A stretch of DNA of 64,000 bases from Anaerobacillus alkaliphilus. GTDB lineage: Bacteria > Bacillota > Bacilli > Bacillales > Anaerobacillaceae. The position numbers and the translations under genes were made by a program. Location: the NCBI RefSeq assembly GCF_004116265.1, contig NZ_QOUX01000032.1, positions 62,001 through 126,000 on the forward strand, in the 5' to 3' direction. A model generated the notes under the pieces. It was not told the DNA's origin. It did not search any database and saw only the letters and a program-made list of their open reading frames with translations. This document shows positions 50,840-58,848 of this stretch, piece by piece; position 1 is the first letter of the stretch; each line of letters starts with the position of its first letter.

Positions 50840-51526
50840 ATGATAGAAATGAAAGATGTTTGGAAGACCTATCCTAATGGTGTCATGGCCATCAATGGTA
50901 TTGATGTGTCCATTTCCAAAGGAGAATTTGTCTACGTAGTTGGGCCGAGTGGGGCAGGGAAATCGACGTTCATTAAATTAATGTACCGTGAAGAAAAACC
51001 AACTAAAGGAACCGTTGTTGTTAACAACTTCAACCTTGGCAAAATAAAAGAAAGTCGTATTCCTATTTTACGACGTAGTCTTGGGATTGTGTTTCAGGAT
51101 TTTAAACTATTACCTCAGTTAACTGTATATGAAAATATAGCATTTGCCTTAGAAGTTATCGAAGAACCAAGATCAACGATTAAACGAAGTGTGATGAATG
51201 TGTTAGAAATCGTTCATCTGAAAAATAAAGCGAGATTTTATCCGCACGAGATTTCGGGGGGAGAACAGCAGCGTGTAGCAATTGCCAGAGCAATCGTCAA
51301 CAATCCAGCCTTGTTAATTGCCGATGAACCTACTGGGAACCTAGATCCAGACACTTCTTGGGGGATTATGAAAGTACTAGAAGAAATTAATAACAGAGGC
51401 ACAACGATTGTGATGGCGACACACAATAAAGAAATCGTAAATACGATTCGCAAACGTGTAATTGCGATTGAAGGTGGGCGTATTGCCCGTGACGAGGCAA
51501 GGGGGTTATACGGCTATGAAAGGTAG
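50840..51526 (+). CDS. ftsE: Cell division ATP-binding protein FtsE
   Basis: 228 residues from the ATG at 50840 (SD AAGGAAGTG; an in-frame GTG at 50831 overlaps it). It is an ABC ATPase with Walker A GPSGAGKST, Q-loop FQDFKLLP, signature SGGEQQRVAIARA, Walker B LLIADEPTGNLD and switch His ATHNKE. It pairs with FtsX; in Gram-positive bacteria the pair does not pump a substrate but switches on a cell-wall hydrolase outside. It overlaps ftsX by 11 nt. Confidence 0.97.
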   Translation: MIEMKDVWKTYPNGVMAINGIDVSISKGEFVYVVGPSGAGKSTFIKLMYREEKPTKGTVVVNNFNLGKIKESRIPILRRSLGIVFQDFKLLPQLTVYENIAFALEVIEEPRSTIKRSVMNVLEIVHLKNKARFYPHEISGGEQQRVAIARAIVNNPALLIADEPTGNLDPDTSWGIMKVLEEINNRGTTIVMATHNKEIVNTIRKRVIAIEGGRIARDEARGLYGYER

Positions 51527-52409
51527 AACGCTCTTTCGTCACGTGAAAGAAGGGATCAAAAATCTAGCACGAAATGGCTGGATGACATTTGCTTCGATTA
51601 GTGCCGTTGCAATTATGCTTTTAATTGTAGGTGTGTTTCTTTTATTAATTTTAAATTTAAACCACTTTGCAACCTCTGTTGAAGAAGATGTAGAGGTTAG
51701 GGTTTTTATTGACTTAACAGCAACTCCAGAGCAACAAGAAGAGCTTCGTAAACGGATTGAACGAGTACCCAATGTAGACACAGTCACCTATCTTCCGAAA
51801 GAAGAAGGGTTAGAGCAGTTTATCGAAAGCTTGGGAGAACAAGGTGAGATATTTGAAACACTTCGTTCTGAAAATCCTCTCTACGACGTGTTTGTAGTAC
51901 GAGCTGTGTTACCGCAACAAACAGAAGGAATTGCTAACCGTATCGAACCTTTTCCTTATGTTGAAGAAGTTGGTTATGGAAAAGATGTTGTTGAGCAGCT
52001 GTTTGCCTTTACTGGCTTTGCTAGACAAGTGGGACTTTTTCTTATCATTGGTTTAATGTTTACCACAATGTTTCTAATTGCAAACACAATTAAGCTAACA
52101 ATTATTGCTCGTAAAAGAGAAATTCGAATTATGAAGCTTGTTGGAGCAACGAACGGTTTCATCCGCTGGCCATTTTTTATTGAAGGGCTATTTCTTGGTG
52201 TTATTGGTTCGTTAATTCCAGTCGGTGTTTTAGCATTTGGATACAACAAGCTCTATGATGGCGTTGGTCAAAAACTAGAATTTATGTTTATTGATTTACT
52301 TCCGATGGACCCTCTAGTATATCAAGTTAGTGGTATTCTGATCGGGATTGGTGCCTTCATTGGTATCTGGGGAAGTATGACATCAGTTAGAAAGTTTTTA
52401 AAAGTTTAA
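51516..52409 (+). CDS. ftsX: Cell division membrane protein FtsX
   Basis: 297 residues from the ATG at 51516, inside the end of ftsE, with SD AAGGGGG upstream. One N-terminal membrane helix is followed by an exterior loop (about 55-165; EEDVEVRVFIDLTATPEQ) and three C-terminal helices (from VGLFLIIGLMFTTMFL on). It is the usual four-helix FtsX. The exterior loop contacts the coiled coil of a wall hydrolase, most likely the M23 protein encoded 73 nt downstream. Confidence 0.97.
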   Translation: MKGRTLFRHVKEGIKNLARNGWMTFASISAVAIMLLIVGVFLLLILNLNHFATSVEEDVEVRVFIDLTATPEQQEELRKRIERVPNVDTVTYLPKEEGLEQFIESLGEQGEIFETLRSENPLYDVFVVRAVLPQQTEGIANRIEPFPYVEEVGYGKDVVEQLFAFTGFARQVGLFLIIGLMFTTMFLIANTIKLTIIARKREIRIMKLVGATNGFIRWPFFIEGLFLGVIGSLIPVGVLAFGYNKLYDGVGQKLEFMFIDLLPMDPLVYQVSGILIGIGAFIGIWGSMTSVRKFLKV

Positions 52410-52482
52410 TAGACACCAGGTATAGACACGGAGGAAATTACAAGACACCAACTCGATTTTTTTAGAGGAGGAAACCGGGAAT

Positions 52483-53754
52483 ATGAAGCGTAGAGTTTTT
52501 CTTGTTTTTACAATCTTACTACTAGCGGCTGGAAGTTTTCTAACGACGCTTGGAACTGATCATGTTGAGGCAAATTCGACTTTGAAAAAGAAGATCAAAT
52601 CAATCCAAGAGGAACGTGAAGAAAATCAGTCAGAGCTAGATCAAAAGGAAAAAGAAATTAAAGCAATTGAACAAAAAATGAAACTGTTGAATGATGAAAT
52701 TAAAGTTATTGACCATCAAACAGCAACAACAAATCAACAAATTCGTGAAAAAGATAAAGAGATTGAGAGTACAAAAGAGAGAATTGAAGATTTGATGCTT
52801 GAGATCCAACAATTAGAAGAGCGAATTGCTGAACGTGATGATTTATTAAAAAGTCGTGTTCGTTCAATGTACAAGAATGGTGGATCGGTAAACTATCTAG
52901 AAGTAATTCTTGGAGCGAGAAGCTTTGGTGATCTAGTAAATCGAATTTCAGCTTTAAGTACGATTGCTCAGCAAGACCGTAATATCTTAGAAGCTCATCA
53001 TAATGATAAGCTAGCTGTTGAGGCAGCCAAAGCGCAGATGGAAGATGAGTTGATTGCATTAGAGGATCAATTATCGGAGCTAGAAGGATTAAAAGCGACA
53101 CTAGAGCAACAACGCAAGGAAAAAGACCGTCTGATGGCTCAATTGAAAACGCAGGAAGGGCAACTTCATGCTGAATTAGGAGAGCTTGAGGAGGCAGATG
53201 AAATTCTTGCTGCTCAGGAAAAAGCGATGCAACAAGAGCTAATTGCATGGCAGGAGCGTCAAAAACGATTAGAAGAAGAGCGGAAACGTCAAGCTGAAGA
53301 GGCAGCTCGTAGTGGACAAACTCATGCAGCGCCACCTGTAACAGCCGCTGGAACATTTATGCGTCCAACGACTGGTAGTATCACGTCACCGTATGGTTGG
53401 CGTTGGGGGAGCATGCACCATGGGATTGACATTGGAAAAGGTGGACGATCTGGTGATGTTCACGTTGTTGCTGTTGAAGCTGGTACCGTCATTCGTTCGT
53501 ATTACTCAGCCTCTTATGGAAATACGGTGATGATTTCTCATAACGTTGAGGGACAAGTTATCACAACTTTGTATGCTCACTTGGAAAATCGTTTTGTTTC
53601 TGATGGACAACGGGTGGAAAAAGGACAGCTATTAGGGTATATGGGTAACACTGGTCGATCATTTGGACCGCATTTACACTTTGAAGTTCATGAAGGTCCT
53701 TGGAATGGGGCGAAGTCGAATTCAGTAGATCCACTTCGATACATTCCAAGATAA
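52483..53754 (+). CDS. FtsEX-linked peptidoglycan hydrolase: coiled coil plus M23 (LytM) domain
   Basis: 423 residues. A signal peptide (about 1-30, ending HVEA) leads to a long coiled coil (about 31-270; KKIKSIQEEREENQSELDQK) with a PcsB/CwlO-type hinge (LKSRVRSMYKNGGSVNYLEV). A C-terminal M23 domain (about 290-423) has the zinc ligands in HHGIDIG and GPHLHFEVHE. Such proteins are held inactive until FtsEX pulls on the coiled coil, then cut cross-links during elongation or division. Position straight after ftsEX supports this. It corresponds in role to CwlO/PcsB, but CwlO has an NlpC/P60 domain instead. Confidence 0.92.
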   Translation: MKRRVFLVFTILLLAAGSFLTTLGTDHVEANSTLKKKIKSIQEEREENQSELDQKEKEIKAIEQKMKLLNDEIKVIDHQTATTNQQIREKDKEIESTKERIEDLMLEIQQLEERIAERDDLLKSRVRSMYKNGGSVNYLEVILGARSFGDLVNRISALSTIAQQDRNILEAHHNDKLAVEAAKAQMEDELIALEDQLSELEGLKATLEQQRKEKDRLMAQLKTQEGQLHAELGELEEADEILAAQEKAMQQELIAWQERQKRLEEERKRQAEEAARSGQTHAAPPVTAAGTFMRPTTGSITSPYGWRWGSMHHGIDIGKGGRSGDVHVVAVEAGTVIRSYYSASYGNTVMISHNVEGQVITTLYAHLENRFVSDGQRVEKGQLLGYMGNTGRSFGPHLHFEVHEGPWNGAKSNSVDPLRYIPR

Positions 53755-53848
53755 TATTGTTTGATAATTTCAAATTGATAGTGTAAAGTTAGTTAAACGA
53801 ATTTTTACATTCTATATTGGAATAGCTCGTCATATACTATTGATGATA

Positions 53849-53888
53849 GAAAGGCATTGCGTCATAAATACTTGATGTAATGCCTTTT
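53849..53888 (+). terminator. Terminator after M23 hydrolase gene
   Basis: GAAAGGCATTGCGTCA and TGATGTAATGCCTTTTC form a long stem with wobble pairs, ending in TTTT. Confidence 0.75.
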
Positions 53889-53910
53889 CCGTAAAAAACG
53901 AGGTGAAACT

Positions 53911-55383
53911 ATGTATAATAACAGCAAATCGATTGCACTATTTATTTTCTTAGCTTTCCTAATAGGTGTCGGTGGAACATACTCTGCGATGACCCTGTTT
54001 GACTCTGTTGCCCCAAAAGTAACGCAAGAGGTAGTAGAGAAGAACGTTGAACAACCTACAGTAGAAACCAAGCCTGTAACAATGGATGATGTTCTAGCAA
54101 AGTTTAGCAAGGCCTATCAGATCATTAGTGAAAGCTATGTAGAAGAAGTAGAAGGCCAGAAGCTACTAGAAGGCGCGATCCAAGGTATGCTAGAAACTCT
54201 TAATGATCCGTATTCAGTTTACATGGATCAAGCAACAGCCAAACAGTTTATGGACTCATTGGATTCACATTTTCAAGGAATTGGCGCAGAAGTTAGTATG
54301 ACGAACGGAAGAGTAACGATCGTAGCTCCATTCCGTAATTCCCCAGCTGAAAAAGCTGGCTTACGTCCAAACGACCAAATTTTGAAAATTGATGGTGAAG
54401 GAATTGAAGGTTTATCGTTATATGAAGCAGTCTTGAAAATTCGTGGTGAAAAAGGGACGGTAGTCAACTTAACGATTGAACGACCAGGTGTCACAGATCC
54501 AATTGATTTTGCGGTCACTAGAGATGATATACCAATTGAAACCATTCGTACTTCATTAATTGAACGCGACGGTCAAAAGGTAGCGTTAATTGAAATAACC
54601 TCTTTCTCTGAAGGAACAGCGAGAGACTTTGCAAAAGCACTAAGTGAATTTGAAGCTCAAGGCATTGCAGGTTTAATTATTGATGTTCGTGGAAACCCAG
54701 GCGGTTATTTACGAAGTGTTCAAGAAATTGGTCATCTACTTGTTCCAGGTGGTAAACCGATTGTTCAAATTGAAAATCGTGCAGGGGACCGTGAACGTTA
54801 CCTTTCTTCGTTAAAAGAAGAAAAAGATTACCCAATTATCACGTTAATTAACAAAGGTAGTGCCTCTGCGTCAGAAATTTTAGCAGCAGCGTTAAAAGAA
54901 GCTGGCGGGCATGATGTCGTTGGTGAAACAACGTTTGGTAAGGGAACAGTTCAACAAGCATTACAAATGGGCGACGGCAGTGAAATAAAGTTAACTCTTT
55001 ATCGTTGGTTAACATCTGCAGGTAACAATATTAATGAGGTTGGGGTAGAACCAACTGTACCTGTGATGCAACCTGATTTCTTCTATGCTTCACCAGTAAA
55101 TGTAGAAGAGCCGTTAAAGTTTGATATGATGAATGAACAAATCAAAAACGCTCAAGTGATGTTAAAAGGGTTAGGTTTAGAACCAGGACGTGTAGATGGT
55201 TATTTTGGTAGCCAGACTGAAAAAGCAGTCATCGCCTTCCAACGCACAAACGATCTTGAAGCGACTGGTGAGATTGATAAGGAAACAGCAGAAAAACTTC
55301 AAAGTAGAATCATTGAAGAAGTACGTAAAAAGGAAAATGATCGCCAATTAAACACGGCAATCGAAATGATCCTACAAAGATAA
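53911..55383 (+). CDS. ctpB: C-terminal processing peptidase, S41 family
   Basis: 490 residues. An N-terminal membrane anchor (about 7-30) precedes the S41 fold with a PDZ domain (about 110-190; VAPFRNSPAEKAGLRPNDQI), the catalytic Ser in NKGSASASEILAA and Lys in FGKGTVQQAL. A peptidoglycan-binding PG_binding_1 domain follows (about 405-465; LKGLGLEPGRVDGYFGSQTEKAV). In B. subtilis CtpB cuts the sporulation protein SpoIVFA, and its gene (yvjB) lies at the same place before minJ. SD GAGGTG precedes the ATG. Confidence 0.93.
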   Translation: MYNNSKSIALFIFLAFLIGVGGTYSAMTLFDSVAPKVTQEVVEKNVEQPTVETKPVTMDDVLAKFSKAYQIISESYVEEVEGQKLLEGAIQGMLETLNDPYSVYMDQATAKQFMDSLDSHFQGIGAEVSMTNGRVTIVAPFRNSPAEKAGLRPNDQILKIDGEGIEGLSLYEAVLKIRGEKGTVVNLTIERPGVTDPIDFAVTRDDIPIETIRTSLIERDGQKVALIEITSFSEGTARDFAKALSEFEAQGIAGLIIDVRGNPGGYLRSVQEIGHLLVPGGKPIVQIENRAGDRERYLSSLKEEKDYPIITLINKGSASASEILAAALKEAGGHDVVGETTFGKGTVQQALQMGDGSEIKLTLYRWLTSAGNNINEVGVEPTVPVMQPDFFYASPVNVEEPLKFDMMNEQIKNAQVMLKGLGLEPGRVDGYFGSQTEKAVIAFQRTNDLEATGEIDKETAEKLQSRIIEEVRKKENDRQLNTAIEMILQR

Positions 55384-55391
55384 ATGATGAT

Positions 55392-55422
55392 GAGGGGCTG
55401 ACATTTGTTAGCCTCTTTTTTT
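55392..55422 (+). terminator. Terminator of ctpB
   Basis: AGGGGCTGAC and GTTAGCCTCT pair with two wobbles, then seven T. Confidence 0.7.
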
Positions 55423-55498
55423 CCTGAAAAAATAAATGTAATTTTCAGCCAAACTCGGTATAATGTAGGTAAGTATGTTTTTAAGGAGGCTGAAAAGG

Positions 55499-56692
55499 TT
55501 GGATTTTTACGCAGTAGGCATTGAACTATTAAAAGGAATCGGCTTCTTTTTTCTACATCCATTATTTTATCTACTTCTATTGTTTACGTTATTTTTAGGA
55601 TATAAGCGTGTACAACGTGAACGTAACGATTTTCATACTCGTGTTTATGACATTGTCGACGATCTTCTTGTTCCATTGTTTCCGAGTTTACTAGCCGGGT
55701 TACTACTATCAAGCTTTATTATTGGGTTTGGGATTGTCATCCCAATTGGAGTCATGGTGTTGTCCGCAATTGTTCATGTAGTGATTATGTTGACTGGACA
55801 AGCCCGCTTACTCTCTCCGGCATACACAGGGGGATTAACCCTCCTTATTGCTCTTGTTTTACCAGAGGTTACTACCGGATTAGCGATGGTTGATCGCTGG
55901 ATTTCGGAAATTCATACGGTACATTTAGGTGGACTAGCCTTACTAATTAGCTTGCTCATGATCACCGAAGCTTTTTTGATCTTGAAAAATGGTTCTAAGC
56001 AGACCTCACCTCAGTTGCTAAAGAGTAAACGAGGAAAGACGATTGGTGTTCATGAGGCGAAACGAATCTGGATTTTACCAATCTTTTTTCTATTGCCAGC
56101 AGGGCCGATTTTAACAACAGAATATTGGCCATTATTAAACATCGAATTTTCCCAACTAGGAGTTCTCGCAATCCCATTTGCGATAGGTTTTCAGCAAGTG
56201 ATTCGTAGTACGCTCCCTATTCATGCTATTATAAACAATGGGAAAAAAGTTTTGCTTGTGGGAGTCATTGTGTTAGCGTTAAGTGTGCTAAGTTTGTACA
56301 TATCAATGTTGATTCCAATTGTTGCTATTGCAGCAATCATTGGTAGAGAGACAGTTGCGACTCTTCTAAAGCTTCGAGAAGACAAAGAAGTGAATATGTA
56401 CACCCAAAGGGAAAATGGACTCGTGATCTTAGGTGTCATTCCCCGTTCACCTGCTGAAAAAATGAAGGTGAACGTTGGAGAAGTTGTTACAAAGGTTAAT
56501 GGAATTCGAGTCACATCACCGCAACAATTTTACGAAGCATTGCAGCATAACTCTGCTTTTTGTAAATTAGAAATTATTGATAGCCAAGGCGAAATCCGTT
56601 TTGCCCAAACGGCTTTATATGATGGCGAACATTATCAGATTGGCTTACTGTTCGTTCAACTAGAGCAGTTACCTCAGGAAAACGTAATCTAG
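55499..56692 (+). CDS. minJ: Division topology determinant MinJ
   Basis: 397 residues from a TTG at 55499, chosen because SD AAGGAGG (55483-55489) lies 9 nt upstream; an in-frame ATG at 55475 would put the SD inside the gene. Six to eight membrane helices (about 10-300) are followed by a C-terminal PDZ domain (about 315-385; LGVIPRSPAEKMKVNVGEVV). MinJ bridges DivIVA at curved membrane to MinD, keeping FtsZ from the poles. It follows ctpB as in B. subtilis (yvjD). Confidence 0.92.
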   Translation: MDFYAVGIELLKGIGFFFLHPLFYLLLLFTLFLGYKRVQRERNDFHTRVYDIVDDLLVPLFPSLLAGLLLSSFIIGFGIVIPIGVMVLSAIVHVVIMLTGQARLLSPAYTGGLTLLIALVLPEVTTGLAMVDRWISEIHTVHLGGLALLISLLMITEAFLILKNGSKQTSPQLLKSKRGKTIGVHEAKRIWILPIFFLLPAGPILTTEYWPLLNIEFSQLGVLAIPFAIGFQQVIRSTLPIHAIINNGKKVLLVGVIVLALSVLSLYISMLIPIVAIAAIIGRETVATLLKLREDKEVNMYTQRENGLVILGVIPRSPAEKMKVNVGEVVTKVNGIRVTSPQQFYEALQHNSAFCKLEIIDSQGEIRFAQTALYDGEHYQIGLLFVQLEQLPQENVI

Positions 56693-56742
56693 GTGTAAGT
56701 ATTTGCACCTGAAATTTAGCTGGAAGGAGCAGGAAAACTCGA

Positions 56743-56967
56743 ATGCTCAATATATTTTTAGCGCTCATTCTTCCATTCATCATGATGCTATTCTTTACAA
56801 GAGTATCTTATAGCAAAGTAGGAGCGCTTGCAGTAACATTAATGGTTGTTATATTTGCGTTTAATGGCTTAGATCAGCCGATCCCCGTGATCGTTGCGGG
56901 TGCCATCTCGATAGCAGGCGGCTACATAGCTTCCCTTCGAATACAAAAGAAAAATCGTGGGGTGTAA
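56743..56967 (+). CDS. csbA: Small membrane protein CsbA
   Basis: 74 residues, with two to three hydrophobic segments (LNIFLALILPFIMMLFF; VGALAVTLMVVIFAFNGL; IPVIVAGAISIAGGYIASL) and a basic tail. SD GGAAGGAG precedes the ATG. In B. subtilis csbA is under sigma-B control and lies beside uvrB. No sigma-B-type promoter was seen in the 50 nt before this copy, so it may be read from minJ. Molecular role unknown. Confidence 0.88.
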   Translation: MLNIFLALILPFIMMLFFTRVSYSKVGALAVTLMVVIFAFNGLDQPIPVIVAGAISIAGGYIASLRIQKKNRGV

Positions 56968-56997
56968 AAACATTGAGTAACTTACTCAATGTTTTTT
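56966..56997 (+). terminator. Terminator of csbA
   Basis: AAAAACATTGAGTAA and TTACTCAATGTTTTT form a perfect stem ending in T. Confidence 0.9.
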
Positions 56998-57020
56998 AAT
57001 TTAGCAGGTTAGCCAGACTC

Positions 57021-57208
57021 GTTTGCGGACACCAGGGCCGTTATTTTAGCAAAAAACGTAATTCTAGAGCTCAAGCGGACTCAAAAGCGCTTATTTAGGT
57101 CATCTAGAGTGTTTCAGACCTGTTTTTAGTCAAATAGGGTCCACTGAGTCCGCGAAAATCGAAAAAAGCTCAAATTACATGAAATAAGCGCCCCTCTGTC
57201 CGCAAACC
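57021..57208. repeat. Four-unit palindromic repeat element, copy 2
   Basis: Units: forward at 57024 (GCGGACACCAGGGCCGTTAT) and 57075 (GCGGACTCAAAAGCGCTTAT); reverse at about 57127-57153 (ending GTCCACTGAGTCCGC) and 57181-57208 (AAATAAGCGCCCCTCTGTCC). The outer units form 28-nt terminal inverted repeats with about seven mismatches. It lies between the convergent csbA and narK genes. Confidence 0.75.
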
Positions 57209-57248
57209 ATCAATTCGTGAATTACTCATCCAAAAAGCAGCCCAACCA

Positions 57249-57278
57249 CAAAAAAAGATAGTCGCCTAAGCGACTATC
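57249..57278 (-). terminator. Terminator of narK
   Basis: GATAGTCGC and GCGACTATC form a perfect 9-bp stem with a 4-nt loop; a T-run follows on the minus strand. Confidence 0.88.
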
Positions 57279-57285
57279 CTTCAAA

Positions 57286-58581
57286 CTAACACTTAATTTC
57301 ACAATTTCTCTTTGTATACCAGTTCCAACAAACCCATAAGCTCACAACATAGTATCCGATAAAGATATATAATGCTAAGTCAGCTGTGCCAGTTGTATCA
57401 ATTGACCAACCAAAGATTTTCGGAATGAAGAATGCTCCATAAGCTGCAAACGCAGCGATTAATCCTAAAACAGGGGCAACTGATTTTTCGTTAAAGATAA
57501 ACGGTACCATTCTAAATGTCGATCCATTGGCAATCCCTGTTGCTGCAAATAATATTAGGAACATGATCAAGAAGCCAGTGAAATTATGAGCCTGTAAGAA
57601 ATACACAACACCACTGGTAGCAAGGATCATGCTGACAATTACCCAGAATGTTACTTTCGAACCACTGTTTACTTTATCAGATAACCAACCACCGAAAGGA
57701 CGAATGGTTGCCCCAACGAAAGGTCCTAAGAAAGCAAATGATACGGCGTTAATCTCAGGAAATTCTGAACGAATGAGTAATGGAAATGCTGCTGCAAATC
57801 CGATGAACGAACCGAAGCACATAATGTACAACCAAGCCATTACCCATGTGTGCTTAAGCTTTAATACTGATAACTGTGCACCAATACTTTGTTTTACGAC
57901 TGGTGGTTCATCCATGAAAAATAACACTAAGAAGAAAGCAACTATAATTGGAATAACCCAGATAAAGGCTGCGTTTTGAATATATACTTCTCTTCCGTCA
58001 GGCATAATTTGTGCGCCACCAATAAAAGCTCCGATAAAGCCAACCCCAATAATGATCGGAGTCACAAATTGTACAACCGATACCCCAAGGTTTCCGATCC
58101 CTACGTTAATCCCGTTTGCTGTACCTTTATTCTTTTTTGGGAAAAATGGATTTAATGTTGCAGTAGAAGAAGCTAAGTTACCTCCGCCCAATCCACAAAG
58201 TGCTGCTAATAATACCATCATCGAATATGGTGTTTCAGGGTTTTGTACGGCAAACCCGATCCCGATCGCTGGAATTAATAATACCCCAGTTGTTAATAAA
58301 GTTGTTTTCTTACCGCCTAAAATACTAGGTAAAAATGTATATACTAATCGAAGTGTTGCTCCTGTTAATCCAGGTAAAGCGGCTAGTGTGAATAATTCGC
58401 TCTTGGTAAAATTAAAACCGACATCATTTAAACGTACTGCTGTTACTGACCAAAGCTGCCATACGCAAAACGCTAAAATAAGTGCAAAAACTGAAATTCC
58501 TAAATTCTTATTGGCAATTTTCTTACCTTCCTTATCCCAGAACTGTTCGTTTTCTGGTGTCCAATTCAATAGCTTTGCCAT
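57286..58581 (-). CDS. narK: Nitrate/nitrite transporter, NarK type (MFS)
   Basis: 431 residues, about twelve membrane helices. The nitrate signatures GGGNLASSTATLNPFFPKK, GINVGIGNLGVSVVQ and GIANGSTFRMVPFIF are clear, with the substrate Arg in RLVYTFLP. It brings nitrate in or exchanges it for nitrite during nitrate respiration. SD AGGAATG-type precedes the ATG. A near-perfect Fnr box lies 106-121 nt upstream, so oxygen-limited expression is likely. Nitrate reductase genes are not in the window. Confidence 0.95.
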   Translation of the reverse strand: MAKLLNWTPENEQFWDKEGKKIANKNLGISVFALILAFCVWQLWSVTAVRLNDVGFNFTKSELFTLAALPGLTGATLRLVYTFLPSILGGKKTTLLTTGVLLIPAIGIGFAVQNPETPYSMMVLLAALCGLGGGNLASSTATLNPFFPKKNKGTANGINVGIGNLGVSVVQFVTPIIIGVGFIGAFIGGAQIMPDGREVYIQNAAFIWVIPIIVAFFLVLFFMDEPPVVKQSIGAQLSVLKLKHTWVMAWLYIMCFGSFIGFAAAFPLLIRSEFPEINAVSFAFLGPFVGATIRPFGGWLSDKVNSGSKVTFWVIVSMILATSGVVYFLQAHNFTGFLIMFLILFAATGIANGSTFRMVPFIFNEKSVAPVLGLIAAFAAYGAFFIPKIFGWSIDTTGTADLALYIFIGYYVVSLWVCWNWYTKRNCEIKC

Positions 58582-58626
58582 TTGTCATTCCTCCGCTAAT
58601 ATAGTATCTAAAATAGTTTTTTATAT

Positions 58627-58649
58627 AAACAATTGATCAATATTGTTTA
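58627..58649. promoter_or_regulatory. Palindrome in the narK upstream region
   Basis: ATTGATCAAT at the centre is a perfect palindrome, flanked by AAAC and TTGTTT to form a longer imperfect one. It lies 46-68 nt before narK, where an operator or the promoter would be. Confidence 0.4.
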
Positions 58650-58686
58650 CTACGTCCTTAGTGTAGCATGCCCCCTTTTTGTCGAA

Positions 58687-58702
58687 TGTGTTTTTTATCA
58701 CA
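58687..58702. promoter_or_regulatory. Fnr-type box upstream of narK
   Basis: TGTGTTTTTTATCACA fits the Bacillus Fnr consensus TGTGA-N6-TCACA in nine of ten fixed positions. Confidence 0.65.
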
Positions 58703-58848
58703 GGAGGAATATATGTTCGCAAACGATGTTTGAATATGATATGCTTGTGATATACTGAAAAAAGCGGATTTAATCATACTTTTCAAAGATACTAACTACA
58801 TACATACGAAATTCGTTCACTAAAATTTCAAAAATGGAGGGGTCGACT

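Noticed and set aside
52706-53356. Minus-strand open frame of 216 codons opposite the M23 hydrolase gene
   Set aside because: It mirrors the coiled-coil coding region, is Leu/His-rich, lacks an RBS and family marks; a shadow.
55475-55498. ATG at 55475 as minJ start
   Set aside because: The strong SD AAGGAGG lies inside this extension; the TTG at 55499 is better placed.
58713-58733. Six-codon open frame (MFANDV) with an AGGAGG SD between narK and uvrB
   Set aside because: Very short, overlaps operator-like sequence, and no leader function is recognisable; may be chance.
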